From Stenotrophomonas rhizophila (GTDB taxonomy: Bacteria > Pseudomonadota > Gammaproteobacteria > Xanthomonadales > Xanthomonadaceae), in the NCBI RefSeq assembly GCF_000661955.1, contig NZ_CP007597.1, forward strand, positions 434,001 to 498,000: 64,000 nucleotides of DNA. Reading direction: 5' to 3'. Position 1 is the stretch's first letter. Each line of letters opens with the position of its first letter. The translations under genes were made by a program, and so were the position numbers. The notes below the pieces were generated by a model. That model worked only from the letters and a program-made list of their open reading frames with translations, did no database searches and was not told where the DNA came from. This document shows, one piece after another, positions 8,945-17,674 of the stretch.

Positions 8945-9475
8945 ATGGCCATACGAAGCATCCCGCTGATCGCCTTCTTCGTCGCGCTGGTTGTCTGTGC
9001 CCCGGCACGCGCGGAACGCAACGTGGCCGACGATGTGCAGGCGATCGAGCACGTAATGGACGCGTTCCAGTCAGCGCTGATCCACAAGGACAAGGCGGCC
9101 TACATGGACCTGTTCTTCTCGGACAAGCCCGCCGACATCGGCTGGCAGTTCGTGTCGGAGGATGTTCGCCTGGCGACGATCCGCAGGACCAAGCCCGACG
9201 CGATCAAGGCGCGCCAGCTTCCCTCGAACACCTTTGTCGCCCTGATCGACGAGGTGGTGGCCACCACCGAGCCGCGCGCCGAGGAGTTCTCCAACGTGAA
9301 GATCGACACGGACGGCGATGTTGCGTCGGTGTCGTTCGATTACCGCTTCCTTGCCAACGGCGCGACGACCAACTGGGGCAGGGAGATGTGGCAGCTGGTG
9401 GGAACCGAGCGCGGCTGGAAGATCTTCTCGGTGGTGTATTCGATCCATGACAGGTTGAGCAATGCGCGCGACTGA
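8945..9475 (+). CDS. Secreted SnoaL/DUF4440-like (NTF2-fold) protein
   Basis: This 176-residue protein has a signal peptide (about 1-22, ending PARA) followed by a domain with the pattern of NTF2-like proteins: AIEHVMDAFQSALIHKDKAA (helix 1, then LFFSDKP) and a C-terminal WQLVGTERGWKIFSVVYSIH strand pair. AGGAG at 8934-8938 lies 6 bases before the ATG. Such periplasmic NTF2-like proteins have no agreed function. It follows the dikinase-like gene by 48 bp on the same strand, so the two may be co-transcribed. A second NTF2-like secreted protein is encoded at 12733 on the other strand. Confidence 0.75.
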   Translation: MAIRSIPLIAFFVALVVCAPARAERNVADDVQAIEHVMDAFQSALIHKDKAAYMDLFFSDKPADIGWQFVSEDVRLATIRRTKPDAIKARQLPSNTFVALIDEVVATTEPRAEEFSNVKIDTDGDVASVSFDYRFLANGATTNWGREMWQLVGTERGWKIFSVVYSIHDRLSNARD

Positions 9476-9563
9476 CGGCTCGCGCCGGCACAGTCCAGCG
9501 CGTGCGTGATCTTTCACGATGCAGCCATCCGGCCCATGGTCTGGGTCAAAAAAGGGGACGTCG

Positions 9564-9857
9564 ATGCACGCGCTTGACCGCCTTCAGAAGTGGTACGCCG
9601 ATCAGTGTGATGGGGACTGGGAACATTCCTTTGGCATCAGGATCGACACGCTGGACAACCCGGGCTGGACGGTATCCGTGGACCTGATCGATACGGTGCT
9701 TCAGGACAAGCCCCATGCCCCCATCCGCCGAGGTGACTCAGAGACGGATGCGCAATGGCTGTATTGCAAGGTCGATTCGGGCAGGTTCGAAGCCGCCGGC
9801 GGCGTTGCGTGCCTTCCAGATATGCTGGAGCAGTTCCTTTGCTGGGCCGGCTATTGA
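9564..9857 (+). CDS. Imm53-family immunity protein, orphan
   Basis: The 97-residue product begins MHALDRLQKWYADQCDGDWE and continues HSFGIRIDTLDNPGWTVSVD, the hallmark of the immunity protein 53 family found beside polymorphic toxins. The middle has DAQWLYCKVDSGRFEAAGG, also characteristic. The start is ATG 9564 with AGGGGA 5-10 bases upstream. No toxin gene, Rhs repeat or secretion gene adjoins it; downstream the composition becomes AT-rich and an island with a radical SAM gene begins. An orphan immunity gene of this kind may protect against neighbours' toxins, which is inference. Confidence 0.8.
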   Translation: MHALDRLQKWYADQCDGDWEHSFGIRIDTLDNPGWTVSVDLIDTVLQDKPHAPIRRGDSETDAQWLYCKVDSGRFEAAGGVACLPDMLEQFLCWAGY

Positions 9858-10023
9858 GCGCGGATCCGATCTCGTCGCTCTGTCGGAAGTTCCAGCGCCT
9901 GGGAAGACTGTGACCAAGTATGAAATCCGAATGTCTTCCGTATTTTTGGATCAAGGTGAGGGGCATGACATTCGTTCTCACGTTCTAATTTCCATAAGGT
10001 TCCGCCAGCTATTTTATTGGTTC

Positions 10024-10863
10024 TCAGTCTTGTCGCGTTTCCATCGTGTTCGATGGCTGTGGCGCGGCGTAACGTAAACATCGGAGCTCATCGTGAAGCT
10101 CTGAGAGAGAGCATGTTGGTAGTCGCGCGAGAACTAAATGGCTAGTATCGATAAACTTGCTGCCTCGTTCATGATAATCAGTGGATGAACGCACATCTCG
10201 CCCAGAACAAACGGAAGCTAACGCGTGCATGGTGGTTGCTTCAGTCGTAACTATGTTGGCAATTCGTGGAATAGAGATGTTCTCGTCGACGAGGGAGCCG
10301 ACGACCTTGCACATATGTGTAAGGCTAGTTGGCTGGAATTTCCAGGCGCGGTCAAAGACTTCGCTGCCTCGATCGCGCATCTCATTCTCCAAGCGCATCT
10401 GTGGCTTCGGTCTGGACTCGCTTGTACTCATTCCGAATGTGTAGGCAAGGCGCAGCACGCTGGCGTTCACCCCGACCTCTTCAATGGCTTGTTCGGCTTG
10501 GCGCTTGGTGTCGGCGTATACGTTGTCCTCATCAATGCCGACAGATGAAAGGAAGATCATTCTGATGCTGCGCGCCGCCGACCATTCGGCAATTGCGCGA
10601 GTCGCATCTACATTTATTAGTTTGGCTAGTTGCGGATTAAGTGTGCACTGCGCGCGACGTGCCATTCCCGCTGCATGTACAACCATGTCAACATCGATGC
10701 TCTCTAGCGCGCTACGAAGAGTGGTTGGTTGACTTAGGTCAAGCGAAGGAAAATTGCCCGCTGGACTCCGGCTGAGCGGCAATACTTTGTTGCATGGCTG
10801 TAGGTGCTGGATTAGCCGCGTACCAATGAATCCAGTTGCGCCAGTAACAGCGATGCGCATCAT
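10024..10863 (-). CDS. NAD(P)-dependent epimerase/dehydratase (extended SDR)
   Basis: The 279-residue protein starts with the Rossmann motif VTGATGFIGTRLIQHL and has the SDR catalytic pair Tyr-x3-Lys in VYADTKRQAEQAI, preceded by the Ser-containing IFLSSVGID. This is the extended SDR fold of nucleotide-sugar epimerases and RmlD-like reductases. The substrate cannot be read from the sequence. Base composition is clearly more AT-rich than flanking genes, with many TTA, ATA and AGT-type codons on the coding strand. It follows the radical SAM gene by 5 bp on the same strand, so the two form an operon that looks acquired. ATG 10860 is an alternative start one codon downstream. Confidence 0.85.
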   Translation of the reverse strand: MMRIAVTGATGFIGTRLIQHLQPCNKVLPLSRSPAGNFPSLDLSQPTTLRSALESIDVDMVVHAAGMARRAQCTLNPQLAKLINVDATRAIAEWSAARSIRMIFLSSVGIDEDNVYADTKRQAEQAIEEVGVNASVLRLAYTFGMSTSESRPKPQMRLENEMRDRGSEVFDRAWKFQPTSLTHMCKVVGSLVDENISIPRIANIVTTEATTMHALASVCSGRDVRSSTDYHERGSKFIDTSHLVLARLPTCSLSELHDELRCLRYAAPQPSNTMETRQD

Positions 10864-10868
10864 CTGCG

Positions 10869-12497
10869 CTACCTTAAGCTCTGCATGGAAAGGCCTTCAT
10901 ATGGCCTTTTCCCTTTAAGAATGTGGGTGTCTATGATCGCCGTAGCCTCGTCGAGTGCTGACAGGGTCTCCGTTTTCCACGATGAAATGTCGTACCAATC
11001 ATGCTTAACTCGGAGTAGCAAAAGACGCCACTGATCAACCGTTCTTGTGCTGTTCTTGCTTGCGTCAAGCGTTGCTTCAACAAATTTTAATGCGTTCTTT
11101 TCATGTGAGAACGCGATAAGCCCTTTCTCAAACTCTGAGAAGCCGCAGTGTTGTTGGCGGTACTGCTCGAGGATGTCATGCGTAGATTCTCCATACCACG
11201 TGAGAAGTTGCGTGCGCGTGGCATTAATTATCGTGACAACTTCGCTGTCTACGGATTCCGCACATGCCTCCATGCGTCCATCCTTGCGGAAGTCTTGTAT
11301 TGCTCGGATTGTGTAGTACAACTTGACTCGGTCCTCCTCGAGCAGAACTGGACTTGTGTAGTCTCGAATGTTCACGGCCTTCGCGCGTTCACACGCCTTG
11401 ACGCTGACCTCCTCGATTACCTCGAATCGGTATCGCAGACCCTTCTCGATAGTTGCGAGGACCCCTGGGTCTGAGAGTGTGCGTTTCATGACTTCGGCAT
11501 AGTTGTGCTCATCAATATTTATCTCGACGTCCGGCATCTCGCATTGCCAACCCCCAGCGACTCGGCCGTCGTATATGACCAGCATGTCATGTCCATAGCC
11601 ATGGTCGTGCAATTGCAGACCGGTGCGGTCGCCCTCGTTAATATATGCGTCTCGTTCCCATATCTTCACCCTCTTGGTTGAGAGATCTTCGTTTCGCAGG
11701 TCTGCCGCCATGTCGGAGAGTAGCAACTTTGCGAATGTTACTGGAAGTTCGAGGCCGGACGGTAACAGCAGTTGCATCGATCTTTCAGTAACCTTGATCT
11801 TTGAATGCATCTTTTCTTCGGTTTCATGCAGCGAACCGCCGAGTTGCTTCGCCAGGATGTCAACTAACTCTTGTTCACCGTCCAGGCAATGTAGCATCAA
11901 TGAAAAGCCTGATTCATCTGGATGTGCCGCGTCGAAGGATTTGATGATCCGGCGCACGTAAGCCAAGGGGTCATCTGGTGACCCAATTCGGTCTATGTGG
12001 TGCTGGTCGACACTTAGTCTGATAACGATCGATCTGTCTGGATTGTTTGAATTGCCTCCCGTGTGCGCAGCGCGGCAGTTCGAAAGCACTCTCTCTGTAT
12101 TTGATTCGGTGGTTGCCCAGAATCCACTTGTGACCATCCAGGTGACATCTGCCGAGCTACCCTCGATTATTCTGTACATGAGCGATAGCTCTAGAAATCC
12201 CTCTCCTCCGCCGGAAACAAGAAAGTATCCAGTATTGGAATCCTTTACGAGTTGCAATAGGCGGTTAACTCGGTCAAGGGTCATTGTATTTGTTGATGAT
12301 CGTCGCTCATCCATGTTTGATGCGAACATGCAATGGGGGCAGCCCAGATGGCAGCGGCTCGTAATTAGGGCGCAAATAAATCCCCTGCCCGTGAATTCTA
12401 GTGTCGTTGGAATGTTGATCGCAGCAATGAGCCGACGCCGCCATTCGCGGGGCGATAGGAATGGATTCATGGGTTTGATTACGTCTTTATTTGGCAT
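10869..12497 (-). CDS. Radical SAM enzyme of unknown substrate
   Basis: This 542-residue protein has the radical SAM cluster motif C49-x3-C53-x2-C56 in SRCHLGCPHCMFAS, followed by GGGEGFLE (residues 97-104), equivalent to the GGEP motif that binds S-adenosylmethionine. Later conserved-looking segments are IRLSVDQHHIDRIG and GWQCEMPDVEIN. The C-terminal 200 residues are unlike any domain I recognise, and no clear SPASM Cys pattern is present. Base composition is AT-rich relative to the rest of the window, suggesting horizontal acquisition with the epimerase gene 5 bp downstream. The ATG at 12497 has no evident ribosome-binding site and overlaps a small upstream reading frame by 11 bp. Confidence 0.85.
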   Translation of the reverse strand: MPNKDVIKPMNPFLSPREWRRRLIAAINIPTTLEFTGRGFICALITSRCHLGCPHCMFASNMDERRSSTNTMTLDRVNRLLQLVKDSNTGYFLVSGGGEGFLELSLMYRIIEGSSADVTWMVTSGFWATTESNTERVLSNCRAAHTGGNSNNPDRSIVIRLSVDQHHIDRIGSPDDPLAYVRRIIKSFDAAHPDESGFSLMLHCLDGEQELVDILAKQLGGSLHETEEKMHSKIKVTERSMQLLLPSGLELPVTFAKLLLSDMAADLRNEDLSTKRVKIWERDAYINEGDRTGLQLHDHGYGHDMLVIYDGRVAGGWQCEMPDVEINIDEHNYAEVMKRTLSDPGVLATIEKGLRYRFEVIEEVSVKACERAKAVNIRDYTSPVLLEEDRVKLYYTIRAIQDFRKDGRMEACAESVDSEVVTIINATRTQLLTWYGESTHDILEQYRQQHCGFSEFEKGLIAFSHEKNALKFVEATLDASKNSTRTVDQWRLLLLRVKHDWYDISSWKTETLSALDEATAIIDTHILKGKRPYEGLSMQSLR

Positions 12498-12666
12498 GCC
12501 GTGAAGGGCACCAGGGGCGCGGGAGGTCCGACTGCAAATGTAGCTGGTTTCTTGAGTAGATTACTATGCTGGCCAGTTGTGTGTTCTTTTTTGCGATTCG
12601 TGAGCCATCTGGCGCGAACCCGTCGCCTCTACGAAAGCTGCCTCCCATTGCGGCGCCGGGAGGCAT
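12487..12666 (-). CDS. Possible small peptide gene upstream of the radical SAM gene
   Basis: A 59-codon frame starts at ATG 12666, preceded by GGAAAG a few bases upstream, and stops at TAA 12489-12487, 8 to 10 bases inside the radical SAM gene. The product begins MPPGAAMGGSFRRGDGFAPD and ends DLPRPWCPSRHAK. A longer version from 12723 adds 19 residues. In favour: the radical SAM gene lacks its own Shine-Dalgarno and would be translationally coupled to this frame. Against: composition changes from GC-rich to AT-rich within it, so it may be a chimera across an island junction. A role as precursor peptide is speculation. Confidence 0.3.
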   Translation of the reverse strand: MPPGAAMGGSFRRGDGFAPDGSRIAKKNTQLASIVIYSRNQLHLQSDLPRPWCPSRHAK

Positions 12667-12732
12667 TGTCTTTCCGAAAAGCTCTGGCAGCAGGCCGGGA
12701 CCATGCGGGGCATGCCTACGCAATGCTGGAAC

Positions 12733-13176
12733 TCACTTCGGTACGCCGGTCCACGATTTGCTCATGATCTTCCACTGCCCGTCGGTCTTGAGCAGCACCA
12801 CGTAGTCCACGCCATCCCATCCGGGGTAGTCCAGGTTCACCCGCACGGCGGCCAGATTCTGGGCCACATCCACGATCTGGTAGCTGCGTTTGCGCTGCGC
12901 CTCGTTGGCGGCCGGCTTGCCATCGAATCCCTCGGCGAACTGTTCCCCGGTGCGGGAGGCCAGTGCCGGCCCGCGGGCTTCCGAATAGCCGATCATGACG
13001 CCATCGCTGCGGAAGACCTGCTTGGCCAGCGTGTTGTCGGCGCTGCGGTAGGCGCGCATGAAGGTCTGCATGACCTGGTCCACGGCCTCACGGTCGCTGC
13101 TCTGTGCGGCGGCGGCGGTGGGAAGCAGCAGAAACAGGGCACCGGCAAATGCCAGGGGTCGGATCGAAGATGTCAT
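12733..13176 (-). CDS. Secreted NTF2-like protein (putative lumazine-binding family)
   Basis: This 147-residue protein has a signal peptide (1 to about 23, ending TAAAA) and a single NTF2-like domain: DREAVDQVMQTFMRAYRSAD (helices 1-2), then a strand region ending VVLLKTDGQWKIMSKSW, the pattern of the putative lumazine-binding family. Function is unknown; some relatives are annotated as stress or nuclear-transport-factor-like proteins. It lies 67 bp downstream of the DJ-1-like lipoprotein gene on the same strand, with GGAA shortly before its ATG, and probably shares that transcript. Confidence 0.8.
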   Translation of the reverse strand: MTSSIRPLAFAGALFLLLPTAAAAQSSDREAVDQVMQTFMRAYRSADNTLAKQVFRSDGVMIGYSEARGPALASRTGEQFAEGFDGKPAANEAQRKRSYQIVDVAQNLAAVRVNLDYPGWDGVDYVVLLKTDGQWKIMSKSWTGVPK

Positions 13177-13243
13177 GGGTGTTCCTGTGGTGTGGGTAGG
13201 CGAACAGCGCCAGGCGGCGCCCGGCGTTGGGTACTGCGGTGAA

Positions 13244-14086
13244 TCAGTTCGGTGCGGCGCGCTGCGGCAACCGATGCGCAGGCGGGCCCAGCGCGGCTAC
13301 CACGGCGCGGGCCACGGGCGCGGCAGAGGCGTAGTTCTGCCCGGTCACCAGCCGGCCATCGACCTGGATGTGCGGCGCTTCGCCGTCCACGGCATGGAAC
13401 ACGCCGCCGCGCGCGCGGACGGTCGTGCCGATCAGGAACGGGAACTGCTTGAAGTAGGCCGCGCCCTGCTGTTCGTGCTCTTCGGGAAACCCGCTGACAC
13501 GCTTGCCCGCGATCAGGTAGTCGCCGCTGGCCAGCCGCAGGTTCACGATGCCGGCCGTGCCGTGGCACACCGCCGAGACCACGCCGCCATTGCCCTCGTA
13601 AACCTGCAGGGCAATGCGTTGCAGCGCCGGGTGTTCGGGGACGCCGTACATGGCGTTGCTGCCCCCCACGTAATACACGGCGCGGTAGCGGGCCGCGTCC
13701 ACCTGGGCCGGGGTGAAGGTGGTGCGCAGCGGGTCCATGATCCGCGCGTCGTGCAGCCGCGCGGCCACGTCCGGGCTGACGTAGTCATCGAGGATCGGCA
13801 CGGCGCCGCCGTCGGGGGACACCATGTCCACCGCGTAGCCGGCGGCGTTGAACACGTCCCACGCATGCACCACTTCACCGAAGCTGATGCTGGCCGGCAG
13901 CGTGGAGGTGCCATGCACTTTGCTGCTGGCGATGATGAACAGGATGCGGTCCGGGCTGCCCGCTGCGGGCCGCGCGGGGGCAGCCGTGGCCGCTGCAACA
14001 GGTGCGGCGTCGGTGCTGCAGGCGCCGCCCAGCCAGACGCTCAGCAGGAGCAGCAGGCAGGCGGCGAAGGTGCGGAACGTGTGCAT
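13244..14086 (-). CDS. DJ-1/PfpI-family (type 1 glutamine amidotransferase-like) lipoprotein
   Basis: The 280-residue protein begins with a lipoprotein-type signal ending LGGAC (Cys23), so it is probably anchored to a membrane on the periplasmic side. The domain at about 45-265 is of the Hsp31/PfpI type: ILFIIASSKVHG, EVVHAWDVFNAAGYAVDMVSP, YYVGGSNAMYG, and the nucleophile elbow VVSAVCHGTAGI with the catalytic Cys followed by His. Family members act as glyoxalases, chaperones or deglycases. It lies downstream of a membrane-bound AraC regulator on the same strand and upstream of an NTF2-like gene. Confidence 0.83.
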   Translation of the reverse strand: MHTFRTFAACLLLLLSVWLGGACSTDAAPVAAATAAPARPAAGSPDRILFIIASSKVHGTSTLPASISFGEVVHAWDVFNAAGYAVDMVSPDGGAVPILDDYVSPDVAARLHDARIMDPLRTTFTPAQVDAARYRAVYYVGGSNAMYGVPEHPALQRIALQVYEGNGGVVSAVCHGTAGIVNLRLASGDYLIAGKRVSGFPEEHEQQGAAYFKQFPFLIGTTVRARGGVFHAVDGEAPHIQVDGRLVTGQNYASAAPVARAVVAALGPPAHRLPQRAAPN

Positions 14087-14155
14087 GGCGCTGGCTCGTG
14101 GGAAGGAGCCTGCACCCTATCGGATGTCTTTCAGATCAATATGTTGCGGAACGTT

Positions 14156-15193
14156 TCAGGAGTGCTGAAATCGATTCTGGGAGTCGCTGCCGGTGGCGCG
14201 GAACGCCGCCGGGGTGATCCCCTCCCACTTCTTGAAGGCGCTGTGGAAGGTCGACATCGACTGGAAGCCGGCCTCCTCGGCGACCCGCTCCAAGGGCTTG
14301 GGCGGTAGCTGCTGCAACAAGGCCTTTGCCTCGACCACGCGCAGCTGCGCCAGGTACTGCTTGAAGGAGGTCTGGTTGTTGTCGTTGAGCAGCTGCGACA
14401 GCCGCGCCTGCGGCATGCCCAGCCGCCGGGCCAGCCGGGGCAGGGTCAGCGCAGGGTCCAGGTGCAGGCGTTCGGTGGCCATCAACGTGGCCAGGGCCTG
14501 CAGTTGCGCGTCGGCCTCGAGTTCGGGAATGCGGCGGTCCTGGTAGGGCTCGATCGGCGCCTGGCCCGCGCGCAGGCGCAGCCAGGCCACGATGCTGGCC
14601 GCCAGGACGAAGGTGAACGACAACGCGCCCACGATGTAGGACGTGTAGCCGGCGGTGTAATACGCGATCCAGATGACCCAGATCCCCGCCAGCGCGCCCA
14701 GCAGCAACGGCGCCGCCGGCGTGCCGCGCAGGCGGGTGCGATGGACGTACAGGTGCCCGCTGGCCAGCAGCAGGTAGCCCAGCCACGCATAGTTGATGGC
14801 CGGGGTGATGCCGTGGCGCCACAGATCCACATGGGTGGAATAGGGCACCACCACGTTCAGTGCGATGGCCATCACCAGCAGCGCGCCCAAGTGCCAGCGG
14901 TCTACGCGGGCGGGGCCGGAGGCATCGCCCTGGCTGGAGCGGATCAGGAAGAACAGGCACGGCCCGATGAAGAAACACGCCGTCAGGCCGAGCTGCAGCA
15001 CCACCAAGGGGATGTCCGGCCAGAAATGGAAGGCCACCGATTTCCCGGTTCGCACGCCCACCATCAGGATCAGCAGCGCCAGCCAGCGCTGCGACGGCGC
15101 ACCGTTGGCCCGCCACCACAGCACCGATGCCGCGACGATGCCGTTGAAGGCACCCAGCATGGCGAAGAAGAACAGGAAGTGTTGGCTGAGCAT
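14156..15193 (-). CDS. Membrane-bound AraC-family transcriptional regulator
   Basis: The 345-residue protein has about seven hydrophobic helices in residues 1-215, beginning FLFFFAMLGAFNGIVAASVL, and a C-terminal AraC-type DNA-binding domain (about 235-335) with LTLPRLARRLGMPQARLSQL and the second helix-turn-helix at LERVAEEAGFQSMSTFHSAF. This architecture suggests a receptor in the inner membrane passing a signal directly to DNA. It is followed by the DJ-1-like lipoprotein gene 69 bp downstream, the most likely target. The ligand is unknown. Confidence 0.85.
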   Translation of the reverse strand: MLSQHFLFFFAMLGAFNGIVAASVLWWRANGAPSQRWLALLILMVGVRTGKSVAFHFWPDIPLVVLQLGLTACFFIGPCLFFLIRSSQGDASGPARVDRWHLGALLVMAIALNVVVPYSTHVDLWRHGITPAINYAWLGYLLLASGHLYVHRTRLRGTPAAPLLLGALAGIWVIWIAYYTAGYTSYIVGALSFTFVLAASIVAWLRLRAGQAPIEPYQDRRIPELEADAQLQALATLMATERLHLDPALTLPRLARRLGMPQARLSQLLNDNNQTSFKQYLAQLRVVEAKALLQQLPPKPLERVAEEAGFQSMSTFHSAFKKWEGITPAAFRATGSDSQNRFQHS

Positions 15194-15278
15194 GGCCGGA
15201 GTATTGGGTAAAACGGCCCTTCGTCAAGCTGCCAGAAGTCCCGTGTGCGGCTGTGGCGGCACCGTCAACCGGGTCCTT

Positions 15279-16154
15279 CTATCCGTTCAGAACAAGCGAC
15301 ATGTCGGGATATCGGGCGCATAGGAAGTCAACGAACGCGCTCACCTTGGGCGCTGCCAGGCGCCTGGATGTGTGCAGTACCCATAGCGCGGGATCGGCGC
15401 CCGACACCACGCCCCACTGCACCAGATCGCCACGGGCGAGATGATGCCAGGCAATGGACTCTGGCATGAGAGCGACGCCCGCGCCTGCCAGTGCGGCGTC
15501 GCGGATCATGAGGAAAGAGGACAGCCTGAGCCGGGGAATGGGCTCCAGAACCAGGCGCCCGTCGTCCAGGTCCCAATGACCGGATTGGAAGGTCGAGGCG
15601 ACGATCCCCGGCACCTGCCTCACCGCACCAGGGTCTGGTTGGGCAATGCCGGGAGCGGCGACGACAACAAGCCGATCCTTGGCGAAGCAGCGCCCCACCA
15701 GGGTGCTGTCGGGGCTCGGATTGACCCGGATGACCACATCGAACTGCTCGTCGACCAGATCGACCATGCGGTCCTCAGCCACGACCTCGATCAACACTTC
15801 CGGGTAGGCCGCGCAGAACGCAGCGCTTATCTGCCCCATGGCCAGTTGAGAGAACAGCACGGGGGAGGCGACGCGCAGGCGCCCGCGCGGCAACGCCATG
15901 CCTTCGCGTGTGGCGATCATCGCCTCGGCGACCTCTCCCATGGGCGCCTCGATCCGGCTGGCAAGGAGCTGGCCGGCTTCAGTGAGCATCAGCCCCCGCG
16001 CGCTGCGCTCGACCAGTCTTACGCCGAGGTGCTCTTCCAGATCCGAAATCCGCCGGGACAACGTCGCTTTCGGTTTGCCGCTTGCCCGGCTGGCCTTGCC
16101 GAGGCTTCCACTTGCGGCCACCAGCAGGAAGTCACCCAGATCATTCAGGTCCAT
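15279..16154 (-). CDS. LysR-family transcriptional regulator
   Basis: The 291-residue protein has an N-terminal winged HTH (residues 1-60: SLGKASRASGKPKATLSRRI, DLEEHLGVRLVERSARGLML) and a C-terminal effector-binding domain (about 90-285) typical of LysR regulators. It is divergent from the NmrA-like oxidoreductase gene that starts at 16387, the standard arrangement for LysR control of a neighbour, so regulation of that gene is the likeliest role. The 232-bp space between them holds no gene that I can support. Confidence 0.88.
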   Translation of the reverse strand: MDLNDLGDFLLVAASGSLGKASRASGKPKATLSRRISDLEEHLGVRLVERSARGLMLTEAGQLLASRIEAPMGEVAEAMIATREGMALPRGRLRVASPVLFSQLAMGQISAAFCAAYPEVLIEVVAEDRMVDLVDEQFDVVIRVNPSPDSTLVGRCFAKDRLVVVAAPGIAQPDPGAVRQVPGIVASTFQSGHWDLDDGRLVLEPIPRLRLSSFLMIRDAALAGAGVALMPESIAWHHLARGDLVQWGVVSGADPALWVLHTSRRLAAPKVSAFVDFLCARYPDMSLVLNG

Positions 16155-16386
16155 GGTGTCTCAAATATGGAACGGCAGGTCTACATATTGTCGTCTTCGT
16201 TCTGGCTGTGCAACGGCCTATCGTCGCTCCATCGTGTCCATCCCGGCGTCACGTCCCTGCACATCACGCATCGGACAGCACGGCTCCGGTCTGGCCATCG
16301 AGCGCAACCGCACCCCCTCGCGCGCCGACAACGTCGTCGCGGACTTCCCGCACTGATTCCTGTTCCACTCCCTGAAGGAGATTCAC

Positions 16387-17256
16387 ATGAGCATTCTTGT
16401 CACCGGCGCCACCGGCACCCTCGGCTCTCTCATCACCCACGGCCTCGCCACCGCAGGTGCCGACGTCACCGCTCTGGTCCGCAGCCGCGGGAAAGTGGCG
16501 TTCGCCGACGGTGTCATCGAAGTGGTCGGCGATCTGACCGACGTGCCGTCGATCCGCGCTGCACTGGCGTCGGCACGCACGCTGTTCCTGCTCAACGCGG
16601 TCACGCCGGACGAAGTGACCCAGGCGCTGATCGCGTTGAACCTTGCCCGCGAAGCCGGCATCGAACGCATCGTCTACCTGTCGGTCATCCATGCCGACAA
16701 GTTCACCAATGTGCCGCACTTCACCGGCAAGCACACGGTTGAACGCATGATCGAAAGCCTCGGCATTCCTGCCACCATTCTGCGTCCGGCCTACTTCATG
16801 CAGAACGAATTCATGGTCCAGAAGACGATCCAGGACTATGGCGTCTACCCGATGCCGATCGGTGCCGCCGGCGTCGCCATGATCGATGCGCGCGACATCG
16901 CGGAGATTGCCGTGGCGGAGCTGCTGCGACGCGATCGCGCTCCGTCTGCGCTGGACACCGTTACGCTCGATCTGGTGGGACCGCAGGCGTTGACAGGCGC
17001 TTCGGTAGCGAAGGTGTGGAGCACGGCGTTGGGTCGGGAGGTGATCTATGCGGGCGATGACGTGGCAGCGTTCGAGGCACAGATGGCTGCATTCGGTCCG
17101 TCGTGGATGGCCTATGACATGCGCCTGATGATGGCGGGCATCCAGACGTTCGGGATGCAGGCAACCGAAGGCACGGTTGCGCGTCTGGAGGCCATTCTTG
17201 GGCATCCGATGCGTACCTATGAGGACTTCGTTCGTGAGCTGACGACGAAGGGTTGA
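16387..17256 (+). CDS. NmrA-family NAD(P)-binding protein / atypical SDR
   Basis: The 289-residue protein begins with the Rossmann motif ILVTGATGTLGSLITHGL and continues with the NmrA-type pattern VVGDLTDVPSIRAALASA, IERIVYLSVIHADKFTN, HFTGKHTVERMIESLGIPAT and ILRPAYFMQNEF. Such proteins are either redox-sensing NAD(P)-binding regulators or quinone/ketone reductases; the sequence does not decide. GAAGGAG about 9 bases upstream of ATG 16387 supports the start. It is divergent from a LysR regulator. Confidence 0.87.
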   Translation: MSILVTGATGTLGSLITHGLATAGADVTALVRSRGKVAFADGVIEVVGDLTDVPSIRAALASARTLFLLNAVTPDEVTQALIALNLAREAGIERIVYLSVIHADKFTNVPHFTGKHTVERMIESLGIPATILRPAYFMQNEFMVQKTIQDYGVYPMPIGAAGVAMIDARDIAEIAVAELLRRDRAPSALDTVTLDLVGPQALTGASVAKVWSTALGREVIYAGDDVAAFEAQMAAFGPSWMAYDMRLMMAGIQTFGMQATEGTVARLEAILGHPMRTYEDFVRELTTKG

Positions 17257-17286
17257 CCGCCTCATAGGGGTGGGCAGGCCGGGGAG

Positions 17287-17604
17287 CTACCGGTAACTCC
17301 CCGCGGCCGCGTCGAGCGCGTTCAGCAGGTGGGCTTCTTCAAGCGGCTCCGGCGATTGGCCTGCGTCCATTTCCCAGACCTGCAGCGGCGCGTTGCGTTC
17401 GGCGAACACGCGGACGATGTCGCGGATCTCACTGTCACGCTGCACATGGTCGTTGCCATACAGTTCGCAGGTGTAGAACGTGCCGCTGGCGCCCAGCGCC
17501 AGTTGGCCGCGCACGTGGCCCAGCGAAAGCGCCAGCCGGCGGTGCAGGAATGCCGCCAGGTGCAGGTCGGTGGTGGGCAGCAGGGAGGCGAGGGCGATCT
17601 TCAT
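17287..17604 (-). CDS. Hypothetical protein
   Basis: A 105-residue soluble protein that I do not recognise. It begins MKIALASLLPTTDLHLAAFL and has a central GTFYTCELYGNDHVQRDSEI. Coding bias looks genuine (strong GC at third positions), and the frame is free of overlap with other supported genes. It lies between the NmrA-like gene (convergent) and a divergent double-CXXCG gene starting 70 bp away. No ribosome-binding site stands out before the ATG. Confidence 0.6.
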   Translation of the reverse strand: MKIALASLLPTTDLHLAAFLHRRLALSLGHVRGQLALGASGTFYTCELYGNDHVQRDSEIRDIVRVFAERNAPLQVWEMDAGQSPEPLEEAHLLNALDAAAGSYR

Positions 17605-17674
17605 GCTGCCAGTATGACCGACCGGGTTGGTCAGCCTGCGCTGCTAAAATCGGCGTCCGATCGACTCACTGCCG

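Noticed and set aside
12566..12805. Plus-strand frame with a PCGAC motif beside the radical SAM island
   Set aside because: It overlaps the end of the NTF2-like gene and the small minus-strand frame; no ribosome-binding site and no protein-like pattern.
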